From Glaciecola siphonariae (GTDB taxonomy: Bacteria; Pseudomonadota; Gammaproteobacteria; Enterobacterales; Alteromonadaceae), in assembly GCF_042652645.1 (NCBI RefSeq), contig NZ_JBHSGU010000002.1:1922001-1986000 (forward strand): a stretch of 64,000 nucleotides of DNA, read 5' to 3'. Within the stretch, counting starts at the first letter, position 1, and every line of letters begins with the position of its first letter. A model generated the notes under the pieces. That model worked only from the letters and a program-made list of their open reading frames with translations. It did no database searches and was not told the DNA's origin. This document shows positions 40,266 to 48,839 of the stretch, one piece after another. The position numbers and the translations under genes were made by a program.

Positions 40266-42008
40266 ATGACCGACACTGTCGACATCACCTTTAAAGACCT
40301 CAATCTGCCGGAAACGCTCTTACAGGCCCTTGAAAAAGTAGGCTACGAAAAACCGTCGCCTATACAGGCCAAAAGTATTCCATTACTGCTAGAAGGCCAC
40401 GATTTACTCGGCCAAGCACAAACGGGCACAGGTAAAACTGCTGCTTTTGCACTGCCAATGCTGGCCAACATCGACCCCGATGAACTGTTTCCGCAGTTAC
40501 TTGTGCTTGCTCCTACCAGAGAACTTGCTATTCAGGTAGCAGAAGCGTTTCAAGTGTACGCAAGCTTCTCCAAAAAAATCAAAGTCTTACCAGTATATGG
40601 TGGACAATCATACGACAATCAGATTCGCCAGCTAAAACGCGGTGTACAGGTTGTTGTGGGCACGCCTGGTCGAATAATTGACCATATCAAACGTAAAACG
40701 CTCAAGCTCGACAGGCTCAAGTTTTTAGTGCTCGACGAAGCAGATGAAATGTTGCGCATGGGCTTTATCGACGATGTTGAGCTTATTTTGTCGCATGCAC
40801 CGGAAAAACGTCAAACGGCGCTATTTTCGGCCACCATGCCTGATCAAATCAAAAAAATCACTCAGCGTTATCTGAAAAATCCGCAGCATGTAAAAATTAC
40901 CTCTACGGTTACCACGGCCAACGCTATTCGCCAGCGCTACTGCCAAGTGGCGGGGCACCACAAGCTCGAAGCACTTACCCGTATAATGGAAGTAGAAGAG
41001 TTTGACGGCATGATTATTTTTGTGCGCACCAAAACCGCCACCGTAGAGCTTGCTGAAAAACTCAATGCACGCGGCTACGACGTTGAAGCACTTAACGGTG
41101 ATATTCCGCAAAACCAGCGTGAGCGCACGGTTGATAAACTCAAGCAGGGCAAAATAGACGTACTCGTTGCAACTGATGTTGTAGCCCGCGGCCTAGATGT
41201 TGAGCGCGTTAGCCACGTGATTAACTACGATATTCCCTACGATACTGAGTCTTATGTACACCGTATCGGGCGTACCGGTCGCGCAGGACGAACCGGCGAC
41301 GCGATATTGTTTATCTCTCATCGTGAAAAACGTTTACTCTTTGCGATTGAGAAAACCACTAAGAAGTCGATTGAAAAAATGGACATTCCGTCTATTTCTC
41401 AGCTCAATGAGTCTCGTTTGGACAAATTCAAGACCAATGTAATTGAAGCATTAGACGATGAGTCTATCGAATCTTACATGCCGGTAATTGAGTCGATTAT
41501 GGAAACGTCGGAAGCGTCGCCAGAGCGCGTAATGGCAGCCTTAGCAAAAGTGGCTCAAGGCGACGAGCCACTACTCTTACGCGACGGCGACCGACCTGAC
41601 CTAAACGCCGCTCCTAGCTTTAAGGAACGCGGTAGAGAGCGTGACACTGGTCGAGGCCCTCGTGCTAAAAACGAACGTGGCGGCGAACGCCCAGCTCGAG
41701 GTGAGCGCAAAGCGCCAAGCCGTCCGCGCGGCAAACCCGAAGCAGGTATGCAGCGCTTTAAGATTGAAGTGGGTTATGTACACGGAGCAAAACCTGGCAA
41801 TATCGTGGGCGCCATTGCAAACGAGGCCAACATTAGCAGCAAGCACATTGGTGCTATTGATATACATGACAACTACTCATTGGTTGACCTGCCAGACGGT
41901 ATGCCGCCTGAAACTCGTGAAACCTTGACCAAAACTCGTGTTGCGGGGCAACGTTTGAATTTACGACCGTGGAGCGACGAGCCACCCAAGCGTAAAAAAA
42001 GCAAATAG
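40266..42008 (+). CDS. deaD: DEAD-box RNA helicase DeaD/CsdA
   Basis: A 580-residue ATP-dependent RNA helicase, of CsdA type by its C-terminal domain. The core has the Q motif, AQTGTGKTAAF (Walker A), PTRELA, LDEADEML (DEAD), SATMP and HRIGRTGRAG. A basic, RGG-like linker (about 440-485) leads to a DbpA-like RNA-binding domain (MQRFKIEVGYVHGAKPGNIVG). In E. coli the enzyme works in ribosome assembly and mRNA decay at low temperature. ATG at 40266 fits the family start; the open frame begins earlier. The 225-bp leader could carry cold-shock control, but no element is clear. A strong terminator follows at 42042. Confidence 0.95.
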   Translation: MTDTVDITFKDLNLPETLLQALEKVGYEKPSPIQAKSIPLLLEGHDLLGQAQTGTGKTAAFALPMLANIDPDELFPQLLVLAPTRELAIQVAEAFQVYASFSKKIKVLPVYGGQSYDNQIRQLKRGVQVVVGTPGRIIDHIKRKTLKLDRLKFLVLDEADEMLRMGFIDDVELILSHAPEKRQTALFSATMPDQIKKITQRYLKNPQHVKITSTVTTANAIRQRYCQVAGHHKLEALTRIMEVEEFDGMIIFVRTKTATVELAEKLNARGYDVEALNGDIPQNQRERTVDKLKQGKIDVLVATDVVARGLDVERVSHVINYDIPYDTESYVHRIGRTGRAGRTGDAILFISHREKRLLFAIEKTTKKSIEKMDIPSISQLNESRLDKFKTNVIEALDDESIESYMPVIESIMETSEASPERVMAALAKVAQGDEPLLLRDGDRPDLNAAPSFKERGRERDTGRGPRAKNERGGERPARGERKAPSRPRGKPEAGMQRFKIEVGYVHGAKPGNIVGAIANEANISSKHIGAIDIHDNYSLVDLPDGMPPETRETLTKTRVAGQRLNLRPWSDEPPKRKKSK

Positions 42009-42378
42009 GTCTTTTTGGCATAGCCATATCAGCTTGAGCTTAAAACGCCCAGCGCTATCTAAGATAGGCTGGGCGTTTTTGTAGAAGCGCTATAATTAAA
42101 CGTTATATAAATTCTATTTTTATTACTTCTTATCTTATTTTAAAGATTTACACTTAGCGTATGATGTTTAAGACCGCTGAAGATATTTGAGCATAACAAG
42201 GCTGAAGTATTAGCCTTTTGTACTGCAGGCCGCTGCAAAGTAGCTGTCTGTGTGATAGTTGTTTGTACAATGAATGTCTGTGCATATTTGTCTGTGTAAT
42301 GGTCGTGTATATTGTGGACTTCTGTAGCAGTCTTGCGCGTTCTATATATCAAAATTAGTATCCATAAAAGGAAACCAC
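42009..42378. other. Intergenic region between deaD and cysG units
   Basis: About 370 bases. It holds the deaD terminator (42042-42080) and then an A/T-rich stretch with three TGTCTGTG octamers at 42245-42252, 42275-42282 and 42289-42296. A 6-bp dyad AAGGCT/AGCCTT lies at 42198-42217. I saw no gene here. Confidence 0.6.
42042..42080 (+). terminator. Rho-independent terminator of deaD
   Basis: Long stem ACGCCCAGC(G)CTATCT / AGATAGGCTGGGCGT followed by five T, starting about 33 bases after the deaD stop. Confidence 0.85.
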
Positions 42379-42597
42379 ATGTCAGTTAAATCTAAAGTAA
42401 AAGCGCTGTCGTTTTTAATTGCCGGCGAAGTCATGACCGTGTGGTTTTTTTTAAGCGTGTTCAGAGAAAATTTTAGCCAAGCGATCATTGCCTTTACCCT
42501 CGGCGCCGCCTGCCTCGCTATTTGGGTTGTTCAGCGTCAGCGAACATTAGCACAAAAAAAGGCTGAGCTTTCTCAGGCAAAGGGCGCTGAGCAGTGA
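42379..42597 (+). CDS. Small membrane protein upstream of cysG
   Basis: A 72-residue protein with one or two hydrophobic helices (LSFLIAGEVMTVWFFLSVF and AIIAFTLGAACLAIWVV) and a charged, Q/K-rich tail. A good ribosome site AAAAGGAAA lies ahead of the ATG. Its TGA stop overlaps the GTG start of cysG (GTGA), so the two are translationally coupled. The family is not recognised. A role linked to sulphite or nitrite reduction is conceivable from the company of siroheme synthase, but is not shown by the sequence. Confidence 0.75.
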   Translation: MSVKSKVKALSFLIAGEVMTVWFFLSVFRENFSQAIIAFTLGAACLAIWVVQRQRTLAQKKAELSQAKGAEQ

Positions 42598-43994
42598 AAT
42601 ATTTCCCGGTTTTTATCGACGCCCAATATACCCAATGTCTTATTGTTGGGGCCGGAGAAGTGGCTGCTCGTAAACTCGAGTTAATTTTAAAAACGCCTGC
42701 AAAAATCAGTATCGTATCACCATGGGTGAGTGACACCGTGGCCAAACTCGCGAAAGAGCACAATATACCCATTGAGCATCGTGAATTTGAAGATGGCGAT
42801 TTAGCGGGCAAAACCTTGGTGTTTGTGGCGACTGATAGAAGCGAAGTAAATCAACATGTACATGACCTAGCGCATAGCCAAGGCAAACTAGTTAACGTAG
42901 TCGACAATACACCTCTTTGTAAGTTTATTACGCCATCTATAGTAGACCGCAGTCCCATTATTATTGCGATGAGCAGCGGTGGTGTAGCACCTGTGCTACT
43001 GCGCTACATTCGACAAAAATTAGAGTCGGTGTTGCCTCATAAAATTAGCTTGCTGGGCGATTTCTCTGAAAAATTTAGGAATAAAGTTAAGGCGGGGCTG
43101 GCTTCAGTTACCGACCGACGTTATTTTTGGGAAGATGTGCTAGACGGTGATATCGGTGAAAATGTACTACAAGGCAATGCGCAGCAGGCAGAAAAGCAGC
43201 TAGACATTGCCCTAGAAAAGTACAAAAGCGGTGACAAACCAGCAGGTCAGGTATATTTAGTTGGAGCAGGCCCGGGCGACCCAGATTTGCTTACCTTTCG
43301 GGCTTTACGTTTAATGCAAAAAGCCGATGTTGTGGTATACGACCGCTTAGTGTCGCCCGACATTTTAGAGTTGGTGCGCCGCGACGCTGAAAAAATTTAC
43401 GTGGGCAAAGCAAAAAGCAACCATACCATCCCACAAGAAGAAATAAATGAAATGCTTGCTCGCTTGGCGCTCGAAGGAAACCGCGTTGTGCGTCTCAAGG
43501 GCGGCGACCCTTTCATTTTTGGGCGAGGCGGCGAAGAAATACAGACGCTGATTGAGCACGGTGTTGAGTTTCAGGTTGTGCCGGGGATCACCGCCGCGAC
43601 TGGCGCAGCTAGCTACGCAGGCATTCCTCTCACGCATCGCGACCACGCTCAGTCGGTGACCTTCGCAACAGGACATCTGCGCGACAACAGCATAGATTTA
43701 AATTGGCAGGCGCTGGCGCAAGCGCAGCAAACCCTTGTATTTTATATGGGACTGACGGGCCTGCCCATTATCTGCCGAGAGCTTGTAGCTCATGGCCTTG
43801 ATGCACAAACGCCCATTGCTCTGGTTGAAAATGCGACTCGTGTTAATCAAAACGTAGTGACCGGAACATTAAACGATATTATGGATAATCCGCTTACTGA
43901 AAACGTTAAACCCCCAACGCTTATTATTGTGGGGAGCGTAGTGACTTTACATAAGCAGTTAAACTGGTTCAGTGCGCAGCAGGTCGCTAACTAA
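42594..43994 (+). CDS. cysG: Siroheme synthase (multifunctional)
   Basis: A 466-residue enzyme making siroheme from uroporphyrinogen III. The N-terminal half (1-210) is the precorrin-2 dehydrogenase/sirohydrochlorin ferrochelatase (Rossmann CLIVGAGEVAARK, ISIVSPW). The C-terminal half is the uroporphyrinogen-III C-methyltransferase, with VYLVGAGPGDPDLLTFRA, VVYDRLV, RLKGGDPFIFGRGGEE and GITAATGAASYAGIPLTHRD. Length equals E. coli CysG (457). The start is GTG and overlaps the stop of the small membrane gene. Siroheme is a cofactor of sulphite and nitrite reductases, which are not in this window. Confidence 0.96.
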   Translation: MKYFPVFIDAQYTQCLIVGAGEVAARKLELILKTPAKISIVSPWVSDTVAKLAKEHNIPIEHREFEDGDLAGKTLVFVATDRSEVNQHVHDLAHSQGKLVNVVDNTPLCKFITPSIVDRSPIIIAMSSGGVAPVLLRYIRQKLESVLPHKISLLGDFSEKFRNKVKAGLASVTDRRYFWEDVLDGDIGENVLQGNAQQAEKQLDIALEKYKSGDKPAGQVYLVGAGPGDPDLLTFRALRLMQKADVVVYDRLVSPDILELVRRDAEKIYVGKAKSNHTIPQEEINEMLARLALEGNRVVRLKGGDPFIFGRGGEEIQTLIEHGVEFQVVPGITAATGAASYAGIPLTHRDHAQSVTFATGHLRDNSIDLNWQALAQAQQTLVFYMGLTGLPIICRELVAHGLDAQTPIALVENATRVNQNVVTGTLNDIMDNPLTENVKPPTLIIVGSVVTLHKQLNWFSAQQVAN

Positions 43995-44114
43995 ATAAGC
44001 CTAAGGCCTGTTGGTCGTTTCAAATGCTCAACAAAAGACCTTTCTGGCCGATATGCAATATATCGTTTTAGCGCCATCGTCACATTGGGTAAAGCCTTAA
44101 GGCCCGAATATCGT

Positions 44115-45227
44115 ATGCACAGAATCTCACCAAACAATGCATCACCAAATACTCACCAGCAGCAAAGCCAGTTACCCACATCATACTCGCCTATTCAAGC
44201 AGATACAGAACAAGCACATATAGACCAAGCGCATATAGAACAAATACGTCAATCGGTTTTTATTTCACTTTGCCGCTTGGTGGGCCTTATGCTGCTTATG
44301 TTAGTGGCGTTTTTAAGCCTCTATGCAAAAGCTGACCAAACTCACTTTTCAACACACTTTTCACCACAAGTAGAACCCGATTCACTTGCTTTCTCATATC
44401 AATGGTCGACGCACGATGGAGACTTTACACTCGAATTTGCCCTGCCCACAGCGGCGCTTGCCCAGATGCCGGCCACGCAATCAACGTTTAGTAATGCCAT
44501 GATGCAGCGAGAAATCGAAGTTGCCTTGTTAAAATACGCAAAAGCGCTGAATCCGAAAACCGGTAGGGTGAGCATTAAACGCCGCGGTTCAGGTTTAGAA
44601 TATGGCGTAAAAACACGCTTGCCTGAACAAGGCAAAAAAGTGATGGCTGACCTCAGTCGCTTAAGCGAAACAGCCAGAGCCCAATACCTAAGCCAACATT
44701 TTTATACGCCCTACACATCGCCCACAGGGCAAAAGGCCATACAACAAGATCACGCAAAATATGCAGAGCAAAGTGCGCCGCATTTACTGCCGGTGGTTGA
44801 GGCCATTAAAGCTATGCAGCAGTCGCCAAATAATCCGCGTGAGTTCATTAATATTGCCCTCAGTTGGATACAAAGCATTCCTTATAATACCCTCGAAAAT
44901 CGCGCCACATCAAACGGCGCAGGCTTTGTATCGCCCAAAGACCTGCTGATGCAAAATCAAGGCGACTGCGACAGCAAGGCAACTCTCCTTGCAGCGCTAA
45001 TGCGCGCATACAGCGGCGGCGTTAACCAAAAGATGGTGTTATTACCCAAACATGCGCTGCTAGCCATTGCTATTCACCCTTTGCCAGACGACAAAACGGT
45101 ATCACAAGATGGTAAAGATTATGTCTTACTCGAGGCCGCCGGCCCCGCCTATTTTGAGGCAGGAGAAGCCGCAGACAGCACGCTTATGGGTATTCGTAAC
45201 CGTCAGTACATTCTCGATACAATGTAA
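44115..45227 (+). CDS. Transglutaminase-like protein, membrane-anchored
   Basis: About 370 residues with an anchor helix (about 52-73, RLVGLMLLMLVAFLSLYAKA) and a periplasmic part of roughly 300 residues. The C-terminal third resembles a transglutaminase/cysteine-protease core: a cysteine in QGDCDSKATLLAALMRA, a histidine in LPKHALLAIA and an acidic residue in VLLEAAGPAYFEAG. The resemblance is partial, and the aspartate of the classic triad would here be a glutamate. The ATG at 44115 is preferred to a TTG at 44085; no strong ribosome site is seen. It lies between cysG and the large amidohydrolase gene on the same strand. Confidence 0.6.
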   Translation: MHRISPNNASPNTHQQQSQLPTSYSPIQADTEQAHIDQAHIEQIRQSVFISLCRLVGLMLLMLVAFLSLYAKADQTHFSTHFSPQVEPDSLAFSYQWSTHDGDFTLEFALPTAALAQMPATQSTFSNAMMQREIEVALLKYAKALNPKTGRVSIKRRGSGLEYGVKTRLPEQGKKVMADLSRLSETARAQYLSQHFYTPYTSPTGQKAIQQDHAKYAEQSAPHLLPVVEAIKAMQQSPNNPREFINIALSWIQSIPYNTLENRATSNGAGFVSPKDLLMQNQGDCDSKATLLAALMRAYSGGVNQKMVLLPKHALLAIAIHPLPDDKTVSQDGKDYVLLEAAGPAYFEAGEAADSTLMGIRNRQYILDTM

Positions 45228-45322
45228 GCAAATGTAACACTTCCCTCCAAGCACCTTGCGCCTAAAAGCTTTAGCCTTTATTGTAGTCGGCGACGTTTAA
45301 TCACAATAAATTAACAATAATT

Positions 45323-48300
45323 ATGATAAAAATACGACAGTTATCTCTCTCCATTATGATGGCTTCTTGCCTGAGTGCTGCGCCTGTAGCTTTCGCTCAA
45401 AATACCGCTCCCGATGGTGAAAACGCCGAAACAAACTCTCAATATGAACAGTGGGACGTACTCAATCCGCCTATGGCGCTGAAAAGCCTTGCCATTGATA
45501 CAAATGAAACAACATGGTCGAGTCTTGACATAAGCCCCGACGGCAAACATTTTGTGTTTGATATGCTTGGCGATATTTTTATTGTTGAAGCAGGCGGCGG
45601 TAAAGCAAAAGCGCTGACCCAAGACTTTGCATGGAATATACACCCGTCTGTAAGCCCCGACGGCACTAAGATTGCGTTTGTATCTGACCGCGATGGCCTG
45701 TCAAACGTGTGGACGATGGATATAAACGGCGAGAACCTTAAGCAAATCACTAGCGAAAAAGACTATCTTATTCATGCGCCAAAATGGTCACCCGACGGGC
45801 AGTACATCGTGGTTACCAAAGGCATAATGTCGTCTCGCAGTATTCCAGCCGGCGAAATATGGATGTATCACATCTCCGGCGGCACTGGCATCGCCATCAA
45901 AGAGCGCGAAAATGGCAAAGTAGAACAACAAAACATTGCCGACCCTGTCTTTTCGCCTGACGGGCGCTACATATATTACACACACGACATCTCACCGGGC
46001 TCGGGCTTTGATTATAATAGAGACCCGCTCAAATCGATATTTGCTATCACGCGCTACGACCGCCAAAGCGGTGAAGAAGAGCGGTTTGTGTCAGGTACTG
46101 GCGGCGCTGTTGTACCGACCCCCTCACCCGACGGGAAACATCTCGCTTTTGTCCGCAGAGTCAAAAACAAAACCGCTCTGTTTGTAAAAGACTTAGAAAC
46201 CGGTATTGAAAAGCCTCTATTTTTAGAGTTAGAACGAGACATGCAAGAAGGCTTTGGCACCGAAGGCTATTTTGCCTATTTTGATTGGACGCCAGATAGC
46301 GATGCCATTGTATTTTGGACAGGCGGTAAATTTCATAAACTTACCCTTGCTGACCAATCTCTTGATACGCTTGATGTAAGTGTGAGTACGAATATTCAAT
46401 ACGCTGACGCCTTGCGTTTTGAAGTGGATGTTGCGCCAGATGAGTTTGATGTAAAAGCCATTCGCTGGGCACAAAAATCGCCTGACGGAAAGTCTTTGCT
46501 CTTTCAAGCGCTCGGAAAACTTTATGTCAAAGATTTAAAATCGGGCAAAGTTAAGCGCCTGACCAAGCAAAGCGACCATGACGAATACTACCCGCGTTAT
46601 TCACTAGATGGTAAGCAAATTGTATATACCACTTGGAACGACCAAGACCTCGGCGCAGTGCGCGTGGTCTCAGCAAGAGGCGGCAAAGGCAAGGTAGTCA
46701 GCCTAGAGCCAGGGCACTATGTTGAACCGAGCTTTTCCACAGATGGCGAGTTAATTGCCTACCGCAAAGTCACCGGCGGCTATTTACTTGCCCCGCAGTA
46801 TTCAACAGAGCCAGGGTTATACGTATTAAACCTCGATAATAAAACCGCCACAAGGGTCTCCAAACGGGGAATAGAGCCGCATTTTAGTGCGGGCAATGAC
46901 CGTGTTTACTTCACCGAATCGGTGTCGGCTGCTTACCCAGAAACTCAGTTTGTTAGCGTTGATTTAAACGGTGAAGACAAACAAGAGCACGTATATGGAG
47001 CAGATAAGGTTAGTGAGTATCGCCTCTCGCCCGACAAACAATATTTAGCTTTTGTGCATCAGTACAACACCTACGTGATGCCGTTTACCCAAGTAGGAAA
47101 GCGGCTCACCATTGGCCCTGATATGAAGTCGCTGCCGGTTAAGCAGTTATCAGCACGCGCTGGCAACTATATGACATGGCGCGATAACAACACAACGGTT
47201 GGATGGTCGCACGGACCTCGCTATTTTGAGCGTAGCCTGAATGAAGCCTTCAGCTTTTTAAACGAAGACGCTCAAGAGTCACTGCCGGAGCCTGTGACTG
47301 ATGGCGTGGACTTGTCGTTTAAGCAGCGCTTTGATGCGCCCAGTCAGGTTACGGTACTCAGCGGCGGTAAGCTTGTGACTATGCGCGACGCCGACAACAT
47401 CCAAGAAGTGATTGAGGATGGCGTTGTGGTGATTAGCGGCAATCGCATTACTGGCGTGGGTAAAAAAGGCGACGTGAGCATTCCTGACGACGCCTTGGTA
47501 ATTGATACCACCGGCAAAACAATTATTCCTGGCTTGATCGATGCGCACGCACATGGACCACAGGGCAGCAATGAAATAATTCCACAGCAAAACTGGGATC
47601 AATATTCAAACCTTGCCTTTGGCGTAACGACTATTCATGACCCATCTAATGACACTACCGAAATCATGGCGGCAGCCGAGCTACAGCGAGCCGGTAAAAT
47701 AGTAGCACCGCGCATTTATTCAACTGGCACCATATTATATGGCGCAGAAGCGCTCGGTTATAAAGCTATCATTAACGATTACGACGACGCTTTTTACCAT
47801 GTACAGCGTTTAAAAGACTTAGGCGCGATTTCGGTAAAAAGTTACAACCAACCCCGTAGAGATCAACGACAGCAAGTACTAGTTGCAGCCGACAAGCAGC
47901 AAATGATGGTTGTCCCTGAGGGCGGTGGCAAATTTCAACAAAACATTTCTATGTTGGTCGACGGTCATACTGGCTTAGAACACAGTCTGCCTATTGAACG
48001 CGGTTATGACGATTTAACGCAGCTTTGGAAGGCGACTGAATTTGGGTATACGCCCACTTTTGTAGTGGCTTACGGCGGTTTGATGGGTGAGGAATATTTT
48101 TACGATCGCACGGAAGTCTGGAAAAATGAGCGTTTAATGCGCTACGTACCGCACTTTTTAGTTGATGCTCGCTCCATTCGTCGCCCCACCGCGCCCGATA
48201 ATCAATACAACCATGTGGAAGTTGCCAAGTATGCCAAGCATCTGCGCGACAGAGGCGTTAGAGTGATGATTGGCGCACACGGTCAGCGTGAGGGTTTAGG

Positions 48301-48664
48301 CTCACATTGGGAGCTGTGGATTATGCACCAAGGCGGCTTTACTCCGTGGGAAGCCATTCGCGGCGGCACAATTGACGGCGCCATTCATCTAGGAATGGAT
48401 AAAGACATCGGCAGCATAGAAGTGGGTAAACTTGCTGATATGGCGATTATCGACGGTGATGTGTTAAACGATATTAAGCGCAGCGAATATGTGACTCACA
48501 CTGTGATTAACGGCCGCGTGTTTGATACCACCACAATGAACGAGGTAGGCAGTAAAAAAACGCGTCAGCCTTTCTTCTTTGAAAACAATAATGCTTTGTT
48601 TATGCCCGAAGAAACACGCGCTCAAATGGAAGAAAAAGCGCAGCGATATCACTGGGTGCATTAA
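45323..48664 (+). CDS. Secreted beta-propeller/amidohydrolase fusion protein
   Basis: A 1113-residue exported protein. A signal peptide (1-25, ending AFA) is followed by about 640 residues of PD40/TolB-type propeller repeats (DISPDGKHFVF, SVSPDGTKIAF, VFSPDGRYIYY and others). The C-terminal 430 residues are an amidohydrolase of the imidazolonepropionase/dihydroorotase superfamily with the first metal pair in LIDAHAHGPQG (near 740), HDPSND, VDGHTGLEHS, MIGAHGQREG and the closing GSIEVGKLADMAIIDGD. The reaction is unknown. Hydrolysis of a cyclic amide or peptide in the periplasm or outside is likely. A terminator follows at 48729, before the tricorn-like gene. Confidence 0.88.
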   Translation: MIKIRQLSLSIMMASCLSAAPVAFAQNTAPDGENAETNSQYEQWDVLNPPMALKSLAIDTNETTWSSLDISPDGKHFVFDMLGDIFIVEAGGGKAKALTQDFAWNIHPSVSPDGTKIAFVSDRDGLSNVWTMDINGENLKQITSEKDYLIHAPKWSPDGQYIVVTKGIMSSRSIPAGEIWMYHISGGTGIAIKERENGKVEQQNIADPVFSPDGRYIYYTHDISPGSGFDYNRDPLKSIFAITRYDRQSGEEERFVSGTGGAVVPTPSPDGKHLAFVRRVKNKTALFVKDLETGIEKPLFLELERDMQEGFGTEGYFAYFDWTPDSDAIVFWTGGKFHKLTLADQSLDTLDVSVSTNIQYADALRFEVDVAPDEFDVKAIRWAQKSPDGKSLLFQALGKLYVKDLKSGKVKRLTKQSDHDEYYPRYSLDGKQIVYTTWNDQDLGAVRVVSARGGKGKVVSLEPGHYVEPSFSTDGELIAYRKVTGGYLLAPQYSTEPGLYVLNLDNKTATRVSKRGIEPHFSAGNDRVYFTESVSAAYPETQFVSVDLNGEDKQEHVYGADKVSEYRLSPDKQYLAFVHQYNTYVMPFTQVGKRLTIGPDMKSLPVKQLSARAGNYMTWRDNNTTVGWSHGPRYFERSLNEAFSFLNEDAQESLPEPVTDGVDLSFKQRFDAPSQVTVLSGGKLVTMRDADNIQEVIEDGVVVISGNRITGVGKKGDVSIPDDALVIDTTGKTIIPGLIDAHAHGPQGSNEIIPQQNWDQYSNLAFGVTTIHDPSNDTTEIMAAAELQRAGKIVAPRIYSTGTILYGAEALGYKAIINDYDDAFYHVQRLKDLGAISVKSYNQPRRDQRQQVLVAADKQQMMVVPEGGGKFQQNISMLVDGHTGLEHSLPIERGYDDLTQLWKATEFGYTPTFVVAYGGLMGEEYFYDRTEVWKNERLMRYVPHFLVDARSIRRPTAPDNQYNHVEVAKYAKHLRDRGVRVMIGAHGQREGLGSHWELWIMHQGGFTPWEAIRGGTIDGAIHLGMDKDIGSIEVGKLADMAIIDGDVLNDIKRSEYVTHTVINGRVFDTTTMNEVGSKKTRQPFFFENNNALFMPEETRAQMEEKAQRYHWVH

Positions 48665-48728
48665 TGTTTAAAACGTGTGCAAGCCCTAAGCATCTAGTGA
48701 GGCGGCTCAATTAACAGCGTACAAATTA

Positions 48729-48763
48729 AACGCTATTCATTTTGATGTGAATAGCGTTTTTTT
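48729..48763 (+). terminator. Rho-independent terminator after the amidohydrolase fusion gene
   Basis: Perfect 11-bp stem AACGCTATTCA / TGAATAGCGTT with an 8-base loop and a run of seven T. Confidence 0.9.
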
Positions 48764-48839
48764 GCGTATAAGTGCCCTATACGGACCAAGACGTCCTATC
48801 AATATGTAAACCAATAAAATTAAAACGACAGGTTATCTT

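Noticed and set aside
45341..45643. Minus-strand frames inside the amidohydrolase fusion gene
   Set aside because: Shadows of a real gene; no domain or ribosome site.
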